From: Serinus canaria
Taxonomy: Eukaryota; Chordata; Aves; Passeriformes; Fringillidae
DNA: 64,000 nt
NCBI RefSeq assembly: GCF_022539315.1
Contig: NC_066315.1
Coordinates: 122,601,874 to 122,665,873 of the forward strand
Reading direction: 5' to 3'
Positions 20,975-33,700 of the stretch are shown here, one piece after another. Numbering within the stretch: the first letter of the stretch is position 1; each line of letters starts with the position of its first letter. Position numbers and translations under genes: made by a program. The notes under the pieces were generated by a model. The model was not told the DNA's origin. It did not search any database and was given only the letters and a program-made list of their open reading frames with translations.

Positions 20975-23900
20975 TGCCTGTACAATAGACGTGTAACACC
21001 AAGAGCAATTTTAGTAGCTGTGAACCCTGTTTCTACACACAATCAATTTAGCAAATAGTAACAGTATAGTCTGTGGACATTTAAACACCAGCAAGTGTGG
21101 CAAGACACGCAGCTGCTTGTGCAGGTAGATAAATCCATTGTAGCAAAGAAGTCTAAGTCACACGTAGGTCTGGCTCTTACCAAAACTTCAGTCGCAGATA
21201 CCCTGCCAGAGTCAAGCACTGTTAGTGTGTATGTATTAAAAAAAAAGGCAGTTTCCCACCTCCTCTACCATGTCAGACTTTGTAGCTGTCCCTGCAGGTG
21301 AATATATTGTTTCTTGATCACAGCAATTAGCTCAGCTGCTCTCCACATCCCTGTCTACTCCTTTATTCTTACTCCAAACTGCAGTTTCATGGGGGATGTT
21401 GGTGTCAAATGCACTTGGAGGGATGATTCTCACTGCTTAGCATTCAGCTCTGAAGCCTCTCAGGGAGGAAGCGTGAACTTATCTGGCTGCCTGTCAAAAA
21501 AGCTGGCCTGGATGGATAGCAACTGCCTGGAACCGTGCGGTAAATAAGACCTAAAGCTCCTACCAAGGGTTTACAGGCTCTGGGCAAACATGCTCACTCA
21601 CAGTTGTTACATTTGACAGCTTGTATCCCTAAAGTGATTTTTCACCAAAGCTTCATCTTATTTCCACTCCAAGAGTTTAGCTATGTTAAATTTTTTCTCA
21701 GGAAGATGGGGTTTCTTATTCCAGAAGACTTCTTCCTCTTGTATGTAATGGGAGAAAGTGGTGACAAGTAATACAACCTCTCAGATGAGGTTTCACTTAA
21801 GCACATAACTAACACTTATTTGCCCCCTTTTTGTCCCAAATTCTGCAGTCTATCAGCAAGACAGAGAAACAGAAGTAATACAGCCCCTGCAGCTTCTTGC
21901 AGCCGTAATGCTGAGTAGAAGGTCAAGGCAAGCAGTGTGGTGGTAGAAGGAACAGGAAACAAAAGTCTTATCCTCTGCTTGGGGCCTTCAGGAGTAAGGT
22001 GTTGGTTATGCTTTAAATCTCTATCTACTCTTCTTTTATCCCATTTTACTCATTTTCAGAGACATCTGATTTTAAGAATTTGGAGCTGCCGTCTCTTGGA
22101 TGTCATTAACAAAATTACTGATTTTATAATTTACTCACTGGATAGTTCAACACATTCTTGTTCTTTTGTGTATGGAATGAGTTGTGTGTTGCATACCACT
22201 AATAAAATTCAGGAGCTAGAAATTTAGTATACAATAGAAAAGTGAGAACTATTTAAATGTATTTCTCTATTCAACTCATGACTAAGTGCATAGGGAGCTT
22301 AAAAGTATTGGGATATCAAAGGCTGAAGATTTGCATCTTCTAAGAATGCCCTATGTGTCCACACAATCTCTGGTAAAAGCTTTTGAAAGCCATTTAAGAT
22401 GACATTGACCTCAATTTTCTGGCAAACTGGAAGCACTATGTACAACTTAATAAGAGAAAAAGGGAGAAAACTAATTGACATAGAAAGGTCAAAGCAATGT
22501 AAATGTGATGTTTTCATGATGGGAAATATCTTCATAGTTGAAAAAGAAATGAGGCAGGTTATTGCAGATATTAATATAAAAAAAGCTTGCTGTTAACATT
22601 AACATCTGATTTGCCTAATACAGTTCATTACTGTTCAGCATTTCATCTAAATCATTTTCTTATTAATGCTTAACCAATACCAAATAACTCCCCAGCAGTA
22701 GCCCTAGACATCTCTATGAATTTTAGCAAATTTATTATGCTTGGTCCTGTTGCAATGAAGCTTCAGTGGATTTATAATGATCAGTTACTTAGAATAAGCA
22801 GTGAGCATTGAGGAGACTCTTCATTCTGCTTGGGTGAGCACAGTGAAATACCAGAGGTTCACTAGAGACATCCTCAAAATTGGACAGATATAAGGCTTAG
22901 GTGAAAAGATATCCTTTTTCTAATTGTAAAGAGGCACAACTGTGAACATCTGCAAAACTGCTAACTTGAATTCCTCTTGCAAATCCTGAGGATTGTACCA
23001 GGACTGATTAGGTGCACCAACTATCCAGACAGCATTTAGTTGAGGAGAAGGCAGCCTGTTGTCCCTTTATCATGCTGGATTGCATCCTTCAGCAGGCAAC
23101 TAGAAAATTTTAGGAACTTCCTTCCTCACTTTAATTTCGAAATATTAGCCAATGGAAAAAAAAATAATTTAAGGCTTCTCAAATTTTGGACTCTAAGAAA
23201 TAAAGAAATCAGTGTCTCACCAAGAGAAGGGATGTATTATGGGAAAATCTGCAATATTTAGGTAATATATTATTCTTCACAGAATTTTGTGGAAGAAGAC
23301 CACTGGAATTGATTCAACCACGGTGATCAGAATATTTGCATTTTAATTAACACATGAGAGAATATGTATTTTAACTTTGTAAGAGAGCTGTACTACAGCA
23401 CCTTTCTCTGAGCACAGATCATAGTAGTCAGCTGTATCTTTAGAAAACTGTATATTATCAATTCTGAGAAGAAAGGCAGGTGCAAATGTGAATTTTTCTT
23501 CTAACTTTGGTGTTCAGCTGACTGCGTTGCACTTCAAGCAAAATATTATTTTGATTTAGTATTCAATATTTTATGCCAGAAAATATCAATGTCACAATTA
23601 GTAGCTGAAACCATTCCTATAACGTGACTCACAATATTTCACAGGTGTGAACCTGTGTACTCGGGACTCACCCTGGACCTTTTAAAATGCTGGTCACACT
23701 GAATACTGATGTACAGTAGATAGTAGCCATGGAAACCAGTCAGAGCTTACTTTAATAATATATTTTTTTTAGGAAAACTAAATTTCAAAGGGTGATTTTT
23801 CTCTTTCTTTGGGGGCACAGTGCAATATAGCATCTAGGAAATTATCCATTAGAGGTTTTTCAAAGCAATTCCCTCTTAAAATCCCTTGCAGATGTTGCAC

Positions 23901-24370
23901 AGGGCTCATTTCTGCCCACTGAAGACCAGGTGTGTTATTAAGGCATGATAAACACACCAAAACCTCCCTGGGGAATGCAATAAGTGAGGAGCAGAATCAG
24001 ACCACACCCAGGCTGCACTGAGAGGAAGCGGGTCCACTGTTGAAAATTTATTTCCAGCCACTCCTGGAGGGAGCAAACAGTTGGGGAGGATGAGCTAAGC
24101 AACAGGGAAGGCAGGCAGCCAGGCACCTGGAGGATACCTGCAGGGCAGGAGAGGAGGGATGGAGTCTCTTTTGCAGACTAGATGCATGGTGAGATTTAAT
24201 GCTTGAACCTGAGAATAGGGCAGATAGAAGCTCTTGGTAAATACAGGCTTTGCTGAAATTTGCAGTGTGGAAAGTGAAGTTTTCTGGGAGGAAATAGTAA
24301 TTTAGAAGGTATTTTTTATTGGAAGCAAAAAAGCTTTTTGACAGAACATTGAAATCAGGTACGGAAAAGC
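20975..24370. other. Unique sequence, no gene seen
   Basis: AT-rich DNA with scattered short frames on both strands, none with a family signature. No repeat ends were recognised. A weakly X-box-like GTAGCCATGGAAAC lies near 23724 but departs from the consensus. Confidence 0.55.
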
Positions 24371-24510
24371 ACATTCACAACATAATCTAAGTTGCTGGGG
24401 ACCCACAAGGACCATCAAGTCCAAGTCCAATGTTAGGTAAATGGGCATTGAACCCACAAACCTTGAGTGCAATTAGCACCAAGCTCTAACCTACTGAGCT
24501 GATCTCATCT
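24371..24510 (-). mobile_element. tRNA-Ile-derived SINE with CR1-like tail (TguSINE1 type)
   Basis: On the minus strand the element begins with a tRNA-like head. An A-box-like CAGCTCAGTAGG (24490-24501) is followed by GTTAGAGC, then GTGCTAATTGCAC with an AAT anticodon position as in tRNA-Ile, then a B box GGTTCAATGCC (24444-24454) that fits GWTCRANNC. The second half is a CR1-type tail: GGACTTGATGGTCCTTGTGG, GTCCC and a degenerate ATATTCTGTG-like end near 24371. This head-plus-tail order is that of the songbird SINE TguSINE1, which borrows CR1 machinery for retrotransposition. It is an old, diverged copy and not a functional tRNA gene, because the acceptor stem is not preserved. Confidence 0.85.
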
Positions 24511-27500
24511 CCCTGCAGGGAGGGAAGCTGACTGGTCAGCAGTGATTCCTGGGGAGGTGTGCTGCCCAGCAGGACTTCTCTGACAACAAAGACTTGCAAA
24601 AATGAGCATGCAGACCTGACTGAAGACGTGTTTGCAGCTAAATATAACATCTATGGCTGTGAAAAGCATAGGGAGAGAAAGAAAATGGGAGAGAAACCTC
24701 CCTTTCCTTCAGCAGGGAGCCTATTCCTGCCTCTACCCCAGCCCATGGGGCAGCAGACCTCCGCTTTGGCTACTCTGGTGAGTGGCCAGAGAAACAGATC
24801 CACAGGCAGAAGAAAAAGGAATGGAAAGGGTATCAAATGAAGTGGAAAAATAAATGATGAGCAGAAGCAGAGCTCAAGACATTTTCCATTGCTTTGAAAG
24901 GATAGGACACCTACAAAAGCAGGAAGACATTTTATAGATGTCAGATTGATTTTTTTTTTCACTCCTTAAAATTTCTGTATTTTCAAGTTTGCCATGCATG
25001 TTCACTTTAAAACAGTTTTCCTGTCCCATTAGCTGTGCTTTGGTGAGAGCATATGACCTCTGCCACATACCCTACTGGGACTTCCATGGGCAAGTCAACA
25101 AAAAATAATATCCAAGTGAGATCTGAAGTCACCCTTGTGACATTTTTCATTACTTCCTATGCTAAGAAAAAACACCCAAGACCCAACCAATCTTATGGAT
25201 GCTAGATACCTGCCCCATTAGTTAGAAAGTAAAACCACTAGGAAAAAATATCAGTGCTTTGTGGTGCACAGGGCATTCACAATACTACTTTCAATTAATT
25301 TCACTTCACCACCAAATTTAACAGGGTGCCAAGCAACAGCCTTGTGTGACTCTGTAGCAGAAACTGAATTAAGGTCCAAATTTCATAGTGTGGTAAAAAA
25401 TAGTTAACTGCAAAGGGTTGACAGATTACTATGCATTCTTCCCCAAAACCCAAATACAAAGCTGATTTACTACAAGATTATTTCCTGTCAAATTAAGGAA
25501 CATTTTTTTCCGCTTGGTTGGCAATTTTATACCACTTAGATGACAAGCTAACTGTCTGATCTCAAATTAAATCAGCAGACTTGTGACATTATAACTGCTC
25601 TCTTAAAAAGGATTGTGCATGGAGAGGAAAGGAAAAACAACAGCAACGATTTTAATGAGATTTCCATCTAGACTCTAAAAGTGTTCCCTGGTAAGATACT
25701 AGTTCACCCTTTCCTGAATAAAATGAAACTCTAAAAGATGTCATGGGATACCTGAGACTGTTTTTGACTCTGTGGAAAAACAAAAGCTCAATAACATTTA
25801 TATACCTCAAAGAAATAACTTACCTTTGAAAATATGACTCACAATAGCCAAAAGCTCAGAATGATGCTGACTTAGAGCATCAAGATGATGACTAACTTAC
25901 AGTTCCAAGAACATGTCCTCTGCTCTTAAATATCAATCACAAAGTGCAGCGTAGCCATCAATATTTAAGACCTTCACCACTGGGAAATAGAGAGCCACTT
26001 GGATACTCTTCCTCAAAATTTTTTGTCACATTCCAAAATGATAGATGAGATGTCCTCCTCAAAGTTTTGTCCCATGGAATTGCCTTGATTGTCTTTTGAA
26101 TTACATGAAATTATGTTCTCTAAGATAGAAACTTTCTGATGATAGGAAAATAAAAAAGGAATCTATGTTTATGAAACAGCTTTTTTTGCCCTCTCTATGC
26201 CAATTTGCTGGCACCAAATTCATGAGGCTCTTGAATCCAGTGCAGGAAGAAACATCTCCAAGGGTCGCTGTTGACACCCTTCCCATGTGCCCAATTTCCC
26301 CTGTCCCCATGAATAAGTGTTATTTCTATTGCTCACTGAAATTGTCTTAAGGGATGATTCCAGTTTCTGGCTTTTCTTGTGCTCTTCCTTACTCAACATG
26401 AGCTTCCTCCTGTTGCATGTGTGTTGCAATTGAAAGCAGAATGTAGGTTAACCACAAAAATTGTGTTATTTTGATTTTTTGCTGATAATTTGGTGGTACT
26501 TTCGTGAAGATGCCATCTTTCCTTCTGCATCTCTCATCTGATAAACTTATTTAAAGCAGGAAGCTTTTCATTGCTTTCTGTGCCAAATGTTAATCATAGT
26601 TATTGAGAAATTATAGACTTCCTTCTTATAATTTTTCAGAAACTGTGAAATATAAATATCTGTGTAATTTAAATATGATCATCTTAATGATTTACAGGGA
26701 CTCTCAGAATGAAGTGAAATTTTATAATGAAGATACCATCCCTTCTCTATGCTCTCCTTCTTCCCATTCAAGGAACTAAAAACAAGAAACCTGGTAGGAA
26801 ATTCAAAACTTTCTAAGGAGTAAACTGATCCAAAGAGCCTATGGCTTGGTAAAAGTGAAATAGCAAACACTTAAAAGGTCACAGTTCAGCAATGTTATGC
26901 TGTACTTAAAAAGGAATGATCTGTATTCATTTCAAATCCTCAAATAAAATTCAACACAGATCCTTCCTTAATATAGAAGTGTGATATTTTTCTTAAAAAT
27001 GCAATTTAAACTGCATTTTAGATCTATATTTGAAAATTTGCATTAGATATTAAAGTGCACAGGCCTTTTTAAACATGAAGCAGACTCTCATTTCTGATTG
27101 GGAAAAGCTGTTAAATGTTGATAAGTGAAATGGCTGAGTAAGGAAAAAGGTTTATCCAGAAGAAAACCATATGCTCCAATGACTCCAATAAATCTCATTA
27201 AGGAGGTTATGACAACTGTCTTCTTTTGATCTAGTTCAGCATAGAGGTGGGAGTAACCAAATACTGAAGAAAAGGAAAAGCCAATTTTTCTCTTCTTTAT
27301 GTGAATCCTGGGAGCTCCAGTGATGTTACAAGCACATTACAATAAAATTAAAATACTGCCAGCACATAACATAAACCTAGACTGAATTATATATTGACTA
27401 AACAAAGCATTTAAAACTAACTTGTTGGCATTTTCTGTTAGATGCAAATAAATAATGTATAAAATTACCAATTTTTCTTCTTCACAGAACTTACAGAAAA

Positions 27501-30470
27501 ATGTACTTTTTCATTTAGCTTGGATCAACTTGTGCACAACTTTTTGCTTCTTTCAGCTCCTGTAATTTTTTGCAGAATATTTCAAGACATTGCATTTTAT
27601 GCCTTCCCTCCACATCCCTGGTTCATCTTTCTTTTTTTTATTAGCTGGAATAGCACAGCTTATTACATATTCAATCAATCAATCAATCTTCTTGGAATTC
27701 CCATCCTTTGACCAGGATCTTCTTTACACCTGCTCCTGCAGTCTAGTCTATGAAATTTCAGCAAATGTCACTGTCAAACACCCTAATAACATGCTCATGG
27801 CAGGCAACATGTGCACTGGTATTAATTAGCCAAGACCATTCAGTTTCTTTGTCAGATGGACTGTGTTGCTTCTTCCCTTTTTTCTTGTATCTGAATCAGT
27901 GGTTGCAATCCCATCATGCTGTGGCTGGTGCTTTCTGCAGATCATCAAGACACCAGGTGTAATGATGTCTCCATCTTTTATTGGCAGAGATTTGGTTTTA
28001 TGTTTGCTATGCTCTAATGTTTTGGCCAGTGAAGTCAGCCAATCTGTGCTGAAGATTTGACAGTGTTCTGAGTACAAGCAACCAGAAGTTTCAAATCTTC
28101 TTAAGCAAGAAGGAAAGCTCCCTATAATTATGTAAATATGTCTGCTGTGCTGTGCTAGTCACAGCTGCACACCACCACATTTTGCAGATTGGTTTATTAG
28201 ATTCACTTTTATTGCTGCAATCCAATTGGAGATAAATAGGCTTTACTCCCAGCTAGAGGGTACTGCTCAAATAGCAGACAAAAACTTCATGTATAATTCT
28301 CACATTAACACATGTTATGTGAGAAATTCATGTGCACAGATAAATTTGGGATCAGAAGAAGGACTGGTTTACGTGCTGGATGTCAGTAGTAGAAACAGGC
28401 ACATTCAGTCTGTGTGAGGAGCCTTTTCTAGAAAAAACAAAATAATAATTCTCACCATTACTGAGCATATTATCAATGAACCTGAGAAACCAAATTTGAA
28501 CTTTTCTAAACATTTTGATTCTCACTTACCCTACAGTCAGCAGCCCCTGGGGAACTGAAAAACCTGAGCAACTACACCTGAAGAAAAGGGGAAGAGTATC
28601 AGAAATGGGACTATTCACCCAAAAGTCTGCTCCCAGCTCAAGTTAAATTCAGAAAGTCATCCTTTTCTCACCCATATGTGCTTGAGTCTAGAGAATTCCA
28701 TGTTGGGGACTTAAGTTTGAATGTGCACTTTACCTGCCATGCAGTCCAAGGTTGTCAGCACCATGAAAGCAATAAATCACATAATCTTTGCTACAGAATC
28801 TCTTCTGTTCTGCTTATTGCAGATGTGACATCATTGCCTATCTGCCCCGGATGAAATGTCATCAGCTTCCGGCCATCACTTATCCCATCTAGTTCAAATC
28901 ATAAAATTAAAATTACTGCATATTGAATTCAGGCATTTCAGGCATAGAATAAACAAACAAACCACCCCTCTCCCCCCAAAAAAAATACTATTTTGCACAA
29001 TTCTATTTCTTAGAGAATTCTGTATTTGCTACCACTCTTGATCTATACAATACAAACTTAAACTGGCCTGTGTTTCACCTAAATTCTAGGCTCTGTGATG
29101 CTTTCAAGTATCAGTATGGCTTCCATATTTGAAATTTTGTATTTCATAATACTTAGATACATATTTTTAATAGAGTTGTAGCAATAATTTTTTTCCCTCA
29201 TGTAAATGTAAACAAATTATAATTGAAAACAGATAATGATTTAAGCAAGAAAAAACCTGTGTCCTAATTTACGATCACAATAAAAGTATTGGATTTTTTT
29301 AGCTTCTAGTGATTTCCCAGCCCATGTTGCTTGAAGGTTGTGATTCTTGCTCAGAAACAAATATGGACTTTAGGCAACCATAGGAATGAATATATTTTTC
29401 ATCCATGTGGTTTTGTTCAATTCTTCCACACTACCTTGTTAAGCTTCTTCTTACAAAGCTCTATATTAAAGAGTGGCTTTTTTGCATTTCTCAATTCTCC
29501 TGACCAAAAGCAGATGCAAAGACTTGTCATGTAAAGATTCTTTTTCCTTTTGATAATTTTATTAATGATAAGTTTGTATGTTTTAGAGGGAATACTCTAC
29601 TAGAGCCTAATTCTGCTATAAATATTCATTACCAGACATACATGGTCTTCAATTTCCTTTTGCTTACCCCTTGGCAAGAATTTGTAATCAACAGTCTCAG
29701 GAATCTTCCTTCTCATAAGAGTATAATCTGGACATTTTCCAGGTACATCAAAACTGAGTGTGAAAAGTCCATTGCTGATATCTTGGAACAGCAGAGGCAG
29801 GAATGATAACACTGAGACAGAACTACAACATCCTGATTGCAGGTAAAGCACGAACAATGTTGGCAACTAATTGCCGTCACCGAGGGAACATTGCAGTCAC
29901 AGATTGCTAATCCTCAAATCTTTCATTAGTTACTGAAGAGTAGCTACGGAAATGTAATTCAGGTAATGAGGAGGACATATAAAGCAGAAGACACCAGAAG
30001 TTATGTCTCCATGCTAATCCTTGGAAGTGACACTAAAGAAGTGGTGGGAGGATGCCTTCAGCATGGGAACATGACTTTGGATTGGTTCTAACTATGGTCA
30101 TGCCTCCAGGTGTACATTATCCCTTTGCTATTGTGATGTCCTGTGTAACTACCACTCACTCCTTCAATTTGTTCCAGATCCATCTCCAAAGCTTCCTGTG
30201 CCTTCTGGCAGCAGCACATGAAGGTACAGAAACTCCCAGCTTCTCCGAGAGGAGAGGAACTCAAAGCCTGAGGAAGAATCAGGACCGCCATCTCACCCTC
30301 CAGAAAAACTCATCACGTTATAACTGGAGTACTGCTCAACAAAAATTGTTTCCCTCAGTTTCAAGAAGGAACTGACAAACTGCTACACAGGGAGAGCATA
30401 GAATTTTCTGTGCAGTGAATTATGAAACACAGAAGGATTTATCCATTGTCAGTCTTGCACTAGATAAATG
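24511..30470. other. Unique AT-rich sequence, no gene seen
   Basis: Six kilobases without a recognised element apart from a small AATC microsatellite at 27670. Numerous frames of 60-108 codons occur on both strands, often opposite one another. None has a domain, signal or splice pattern that I would defend. Confidence 0.55.
27670..27688. repeat. (AATC)n short microsatellite
   Basis: Four to five tandem AATC units. Confidence 0.85.
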
Positions 30471-30752
30471 CAGGACATGACAGGATCAAGTGGCAACGGT
30501 TTTAAACTGAGAGTAGAGTTTAGGTCAGGTATTGGGAAGAAATTCTTTACTCAGAGAGTGGTGAGGCACTGGAGCAGGTAGCTGGGTAGGTTTTGGACTC
30601 TCCATCCCTGGGAGTGTTCAAGGCCAGGCTGGATAGGGCTCTAGAAACAACCTGGTCTAGTGGAAGGCATCCCTGCCCAAGGCTGGGGGGTTGGAACTAG
30701 ATGACCTTTATGGTCCTTTCCAACACAAACCACTCTGTGATCTATTATTCTA
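30471..30752 (+). mobile_element. CR1 LINE 3' fragment
   Basis: Landmarks in plus order: GGTTTTAAACTGAGAGTAGA, TATTGGGAAGAAATTCTTTA, GTGAGGCACTGGAGCAGGTA, CCATCCCTGGGAGTGTTCAA, GGCCAGGCTGGATAGGGCTC, AACCTGGTCTAGTGGAAGGC, GGGGGGTTGGAACTAGATGA, CCTTTCCAACACAAACCACT, then CTGTGATCTATTATTCT as the tail. It retains the CR1 3' untranslated region well and is 5'-truncated, so it is probably younger than the copies at 825 and 5233. Confidence 0.94.
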
Positions 30753-33700
30753 CACTTGGCCATTAAGAGAGTGCAATAACACAGGTTGGTAGGCTGCCTT
30801 GCACTGGTAAACATGCAACTAACCACTTTAAAGTTATCAGACACTAAAAAAATACCAAAAGGTTAAAGTGCTGAACATACATTAAAAACTGGGCTCTTAG
30901 AGTACTGAAAGATCAGAAGATGAGATAGAACAGATGTAGAGGAGAGAAGGAAGAAAGAAGCTGCATTTCAGAATCATGAATTGAGATGTATAATGATTAA
31001 ATGGCAAAAGAGGAATGGAAATAGTAAAAATAATAAGGAATCTAAAGGCAGAGGAATATTTAGAGTAGGAGTGAATTAGTAGGTATTTGCCCTGGACTTT
31101 GGAGGAATCTTTTCACATTAATCAAATGCGAATCGTTCAAAAATTTCTCATATTTTAGTACCACAGTTTCACAAACTTCCTTACCCACTTAATTTTTTTC
31201 TGTTTCTCCTCTGTAGAAATATGCTGCAAAAATATTAAAATTATTTAGGTCTGAAATTTATCCTGTTTGTCAAATTAAATTTTTATGACTAAATGCCTTC
31301 CTTTGAAAAAACTTATAAGCCTTTTCTGTTCTTTGTTTCATTTCAGCAACTGGAAATTAATTTCTAAATCTCTCAGTTATTCCTCATGACGAATATATAA
31401 TTTTATAAATAACTGACCCACTTTACCATGACAAGAACTATATGTCTGAGAACTGTTTATCCAGAAGTTTGAGAAGTTCCTTACCTTGATGCAACATGTG
31501 ATTTACCAGATGTTTTGTAGGGAAGACAACCATGCTGATAAAAACAAATTGCACTACAAGCAAACTTTTAGTGAACTGATTTGGATTTTATGCTAACTTC
31601 AAGATGGACTGATTCTATCACTCTCTGGCTATAAGTGTCTGAATTTGCTTTTCCTTATTGTGGTTGTAATGAGCTGTGCAAGAAATTGTCCACCCTCTGC
31701 CCCTTCAGTTGTCAAGAACAATAAATGCTTTTTGAGTGAAGGGTTTATTAGGCAAAAATGCACACACTGATGTCTTTATGGAAGGGAAAATATATCCCAA
31801 TTACAATTGTTTTTTAAGCTATCCTATTACCTTCATTTCATGTTAATTAGATGACAATAAAATTTTCATTGCATTGATGAACTGTAGCAAAGAAAGTCAT
31901 AAAACCTGGAGAGTTATTTCTGTTTGCTCAGTGTCATTGGATTGTGTGGCAAATGGGAGTAAGTTCCTACTGAAGCTCTCAGTTACACATATTCCCTGAG
32001 AAAATAAAAAGGTTAATTTGATTTCTATTTTCAATTTTCTTCTTTTCCTATATACAGTGGGCAGTAGCTGTCATCTTTACTAACTGTCTTGCTTCTCATA
32101 CTATTTTATTGATCAGTAATTTGCTGTTGTAAGTTCCTTCACTAAATTTGCTTTATCAGTGTTATTTTTTTTGTTCAGCTATTTAACAATTATTTTAACT
32201 TTGATATAATATTATAAAAATTATTGATTAAAATTATATTTTATGTCAATATTTCAGTAAAAAGGAATTAATAAACAGCAGAACCTTTATACTACACTAT
32301 TATGAAGGGATGGAACAATCATTATGGAGCATGATTGCTATAACAATACCTGAACAGCTCTTTATAAATTGTGGTAGATGTGGAGGCAAGGGTGTATGTC
32401 TTCGCTCATCTTTTTCCACACTATCCCAATAACACAGCTGGGAAAGGGAATTGGACATTGTTGATGGAAGAGAATTTTTATGCAAACGTGCTGGAATTTT
32501 CCAAGCCACAGGATGAAAAAATGTTATAGGAGGATAACCTGTGCAAAAGAGGAGCCATGTGTTTTGAGTGGTATTGATTTTTCTCCTTTAGATTGTGTAT
32601 TGATTGCTCATGTCTGCCCATTGATTAGTGAAAAAGTCTATTTTTCACTTTCAAGAGAATAATTTTCATTGCTTTGCTGCCCTTTTTTCCTAGGCAAAAC
32701 CCCTATAGATACTACACTTCAGGAATTTCTAGGCATATGTGACCTTTTAATTATTTATGACTTGCATATCTATCAGCTGAAATCTCATGGCAGGAAATGA
32801 GATTAAATTGCTCTGAAATAAGAATCAGGTTCTCCAAGTGGTAGGTCTGAAGCGTGGCATCCAAAGGCAGCCTATTGTTCTGCACAGATTTTGCTTTGGC
32901 ATACCAAGTATAAATTGAAGATTACATGTACAAAATTCTACAGTATTTTTCTTCATTAACCAGAAGACAGGAAATGCCATCATCTTTTTAAGAAGAAGAA
33001 GAAGGAGCTGCTCCTCAGGGTTTGGTCTTCTTTCTGACCAGGCAGCCCTGCTGGCAGCCTGCCTTGGTCTTCCCCAAAGGAATACAACTGCTTCCCCACC
33101 CTGCATAAGAAATTGCCCGACCTCCTCCTGCAGAGACACAGCCCCTCAGCCCCCCAGAGCAGAGATGGGCATCAAGAACATGCTCAGGCCCTTACAGGAA
33201 GTTTTCTGCTTTGTGTACACCGTCACATCATTTCAATATAAAAGTTAGAAAACAAGTATTGACTGCTGTTTGGGAGTTTATAATTGCAGCTAGCTCTTGG
33301 GGCTAGATGTCCTTCATGCAGCCCCTTCAGACATTCCTTTTTTTATTTGCATTATGTTGCTACAGCAAATACAAAAGGCAGCTAAGCCTACAATGTCCTC
33401 ACACTCTAGAGAGGCACAAAGGCTAGTCTGATAAAAACGAGGACTGTGGAGTGGGAAGAGTGCCCTTGGTTGTTTTGTTGGGGTTTTTCAATTCCTTTCT
33501 AATAGTTTTATGTCTTTATCTTCAGTCCTACACATTCAATATTTATTTTCTAGAAGAAATGAAAGAAAATTGAACATTGCTAATGTGTTTTTGACTTCAC
33601 AAAAGTATTTGAAACATGACAAAAACCCTTGCTTTCAAATATGTTTTCTGCAAAAGCAGTAAGAGGTTTTAATGGCTCAGAAAGAATATCATAAATACAG

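Noticed and set aside
23720..23740. Third X-box (GTAGCCATGGAAAC)
   Set aside because: It departs from the consensus in both half-sites.
24440..24510. Functional tRNA-Ile gene
   Set aside because: The tRNA-like part is diverged, lacks a proper acceptor stem and is fused to a CR1-type tail, so it is a SINE head.
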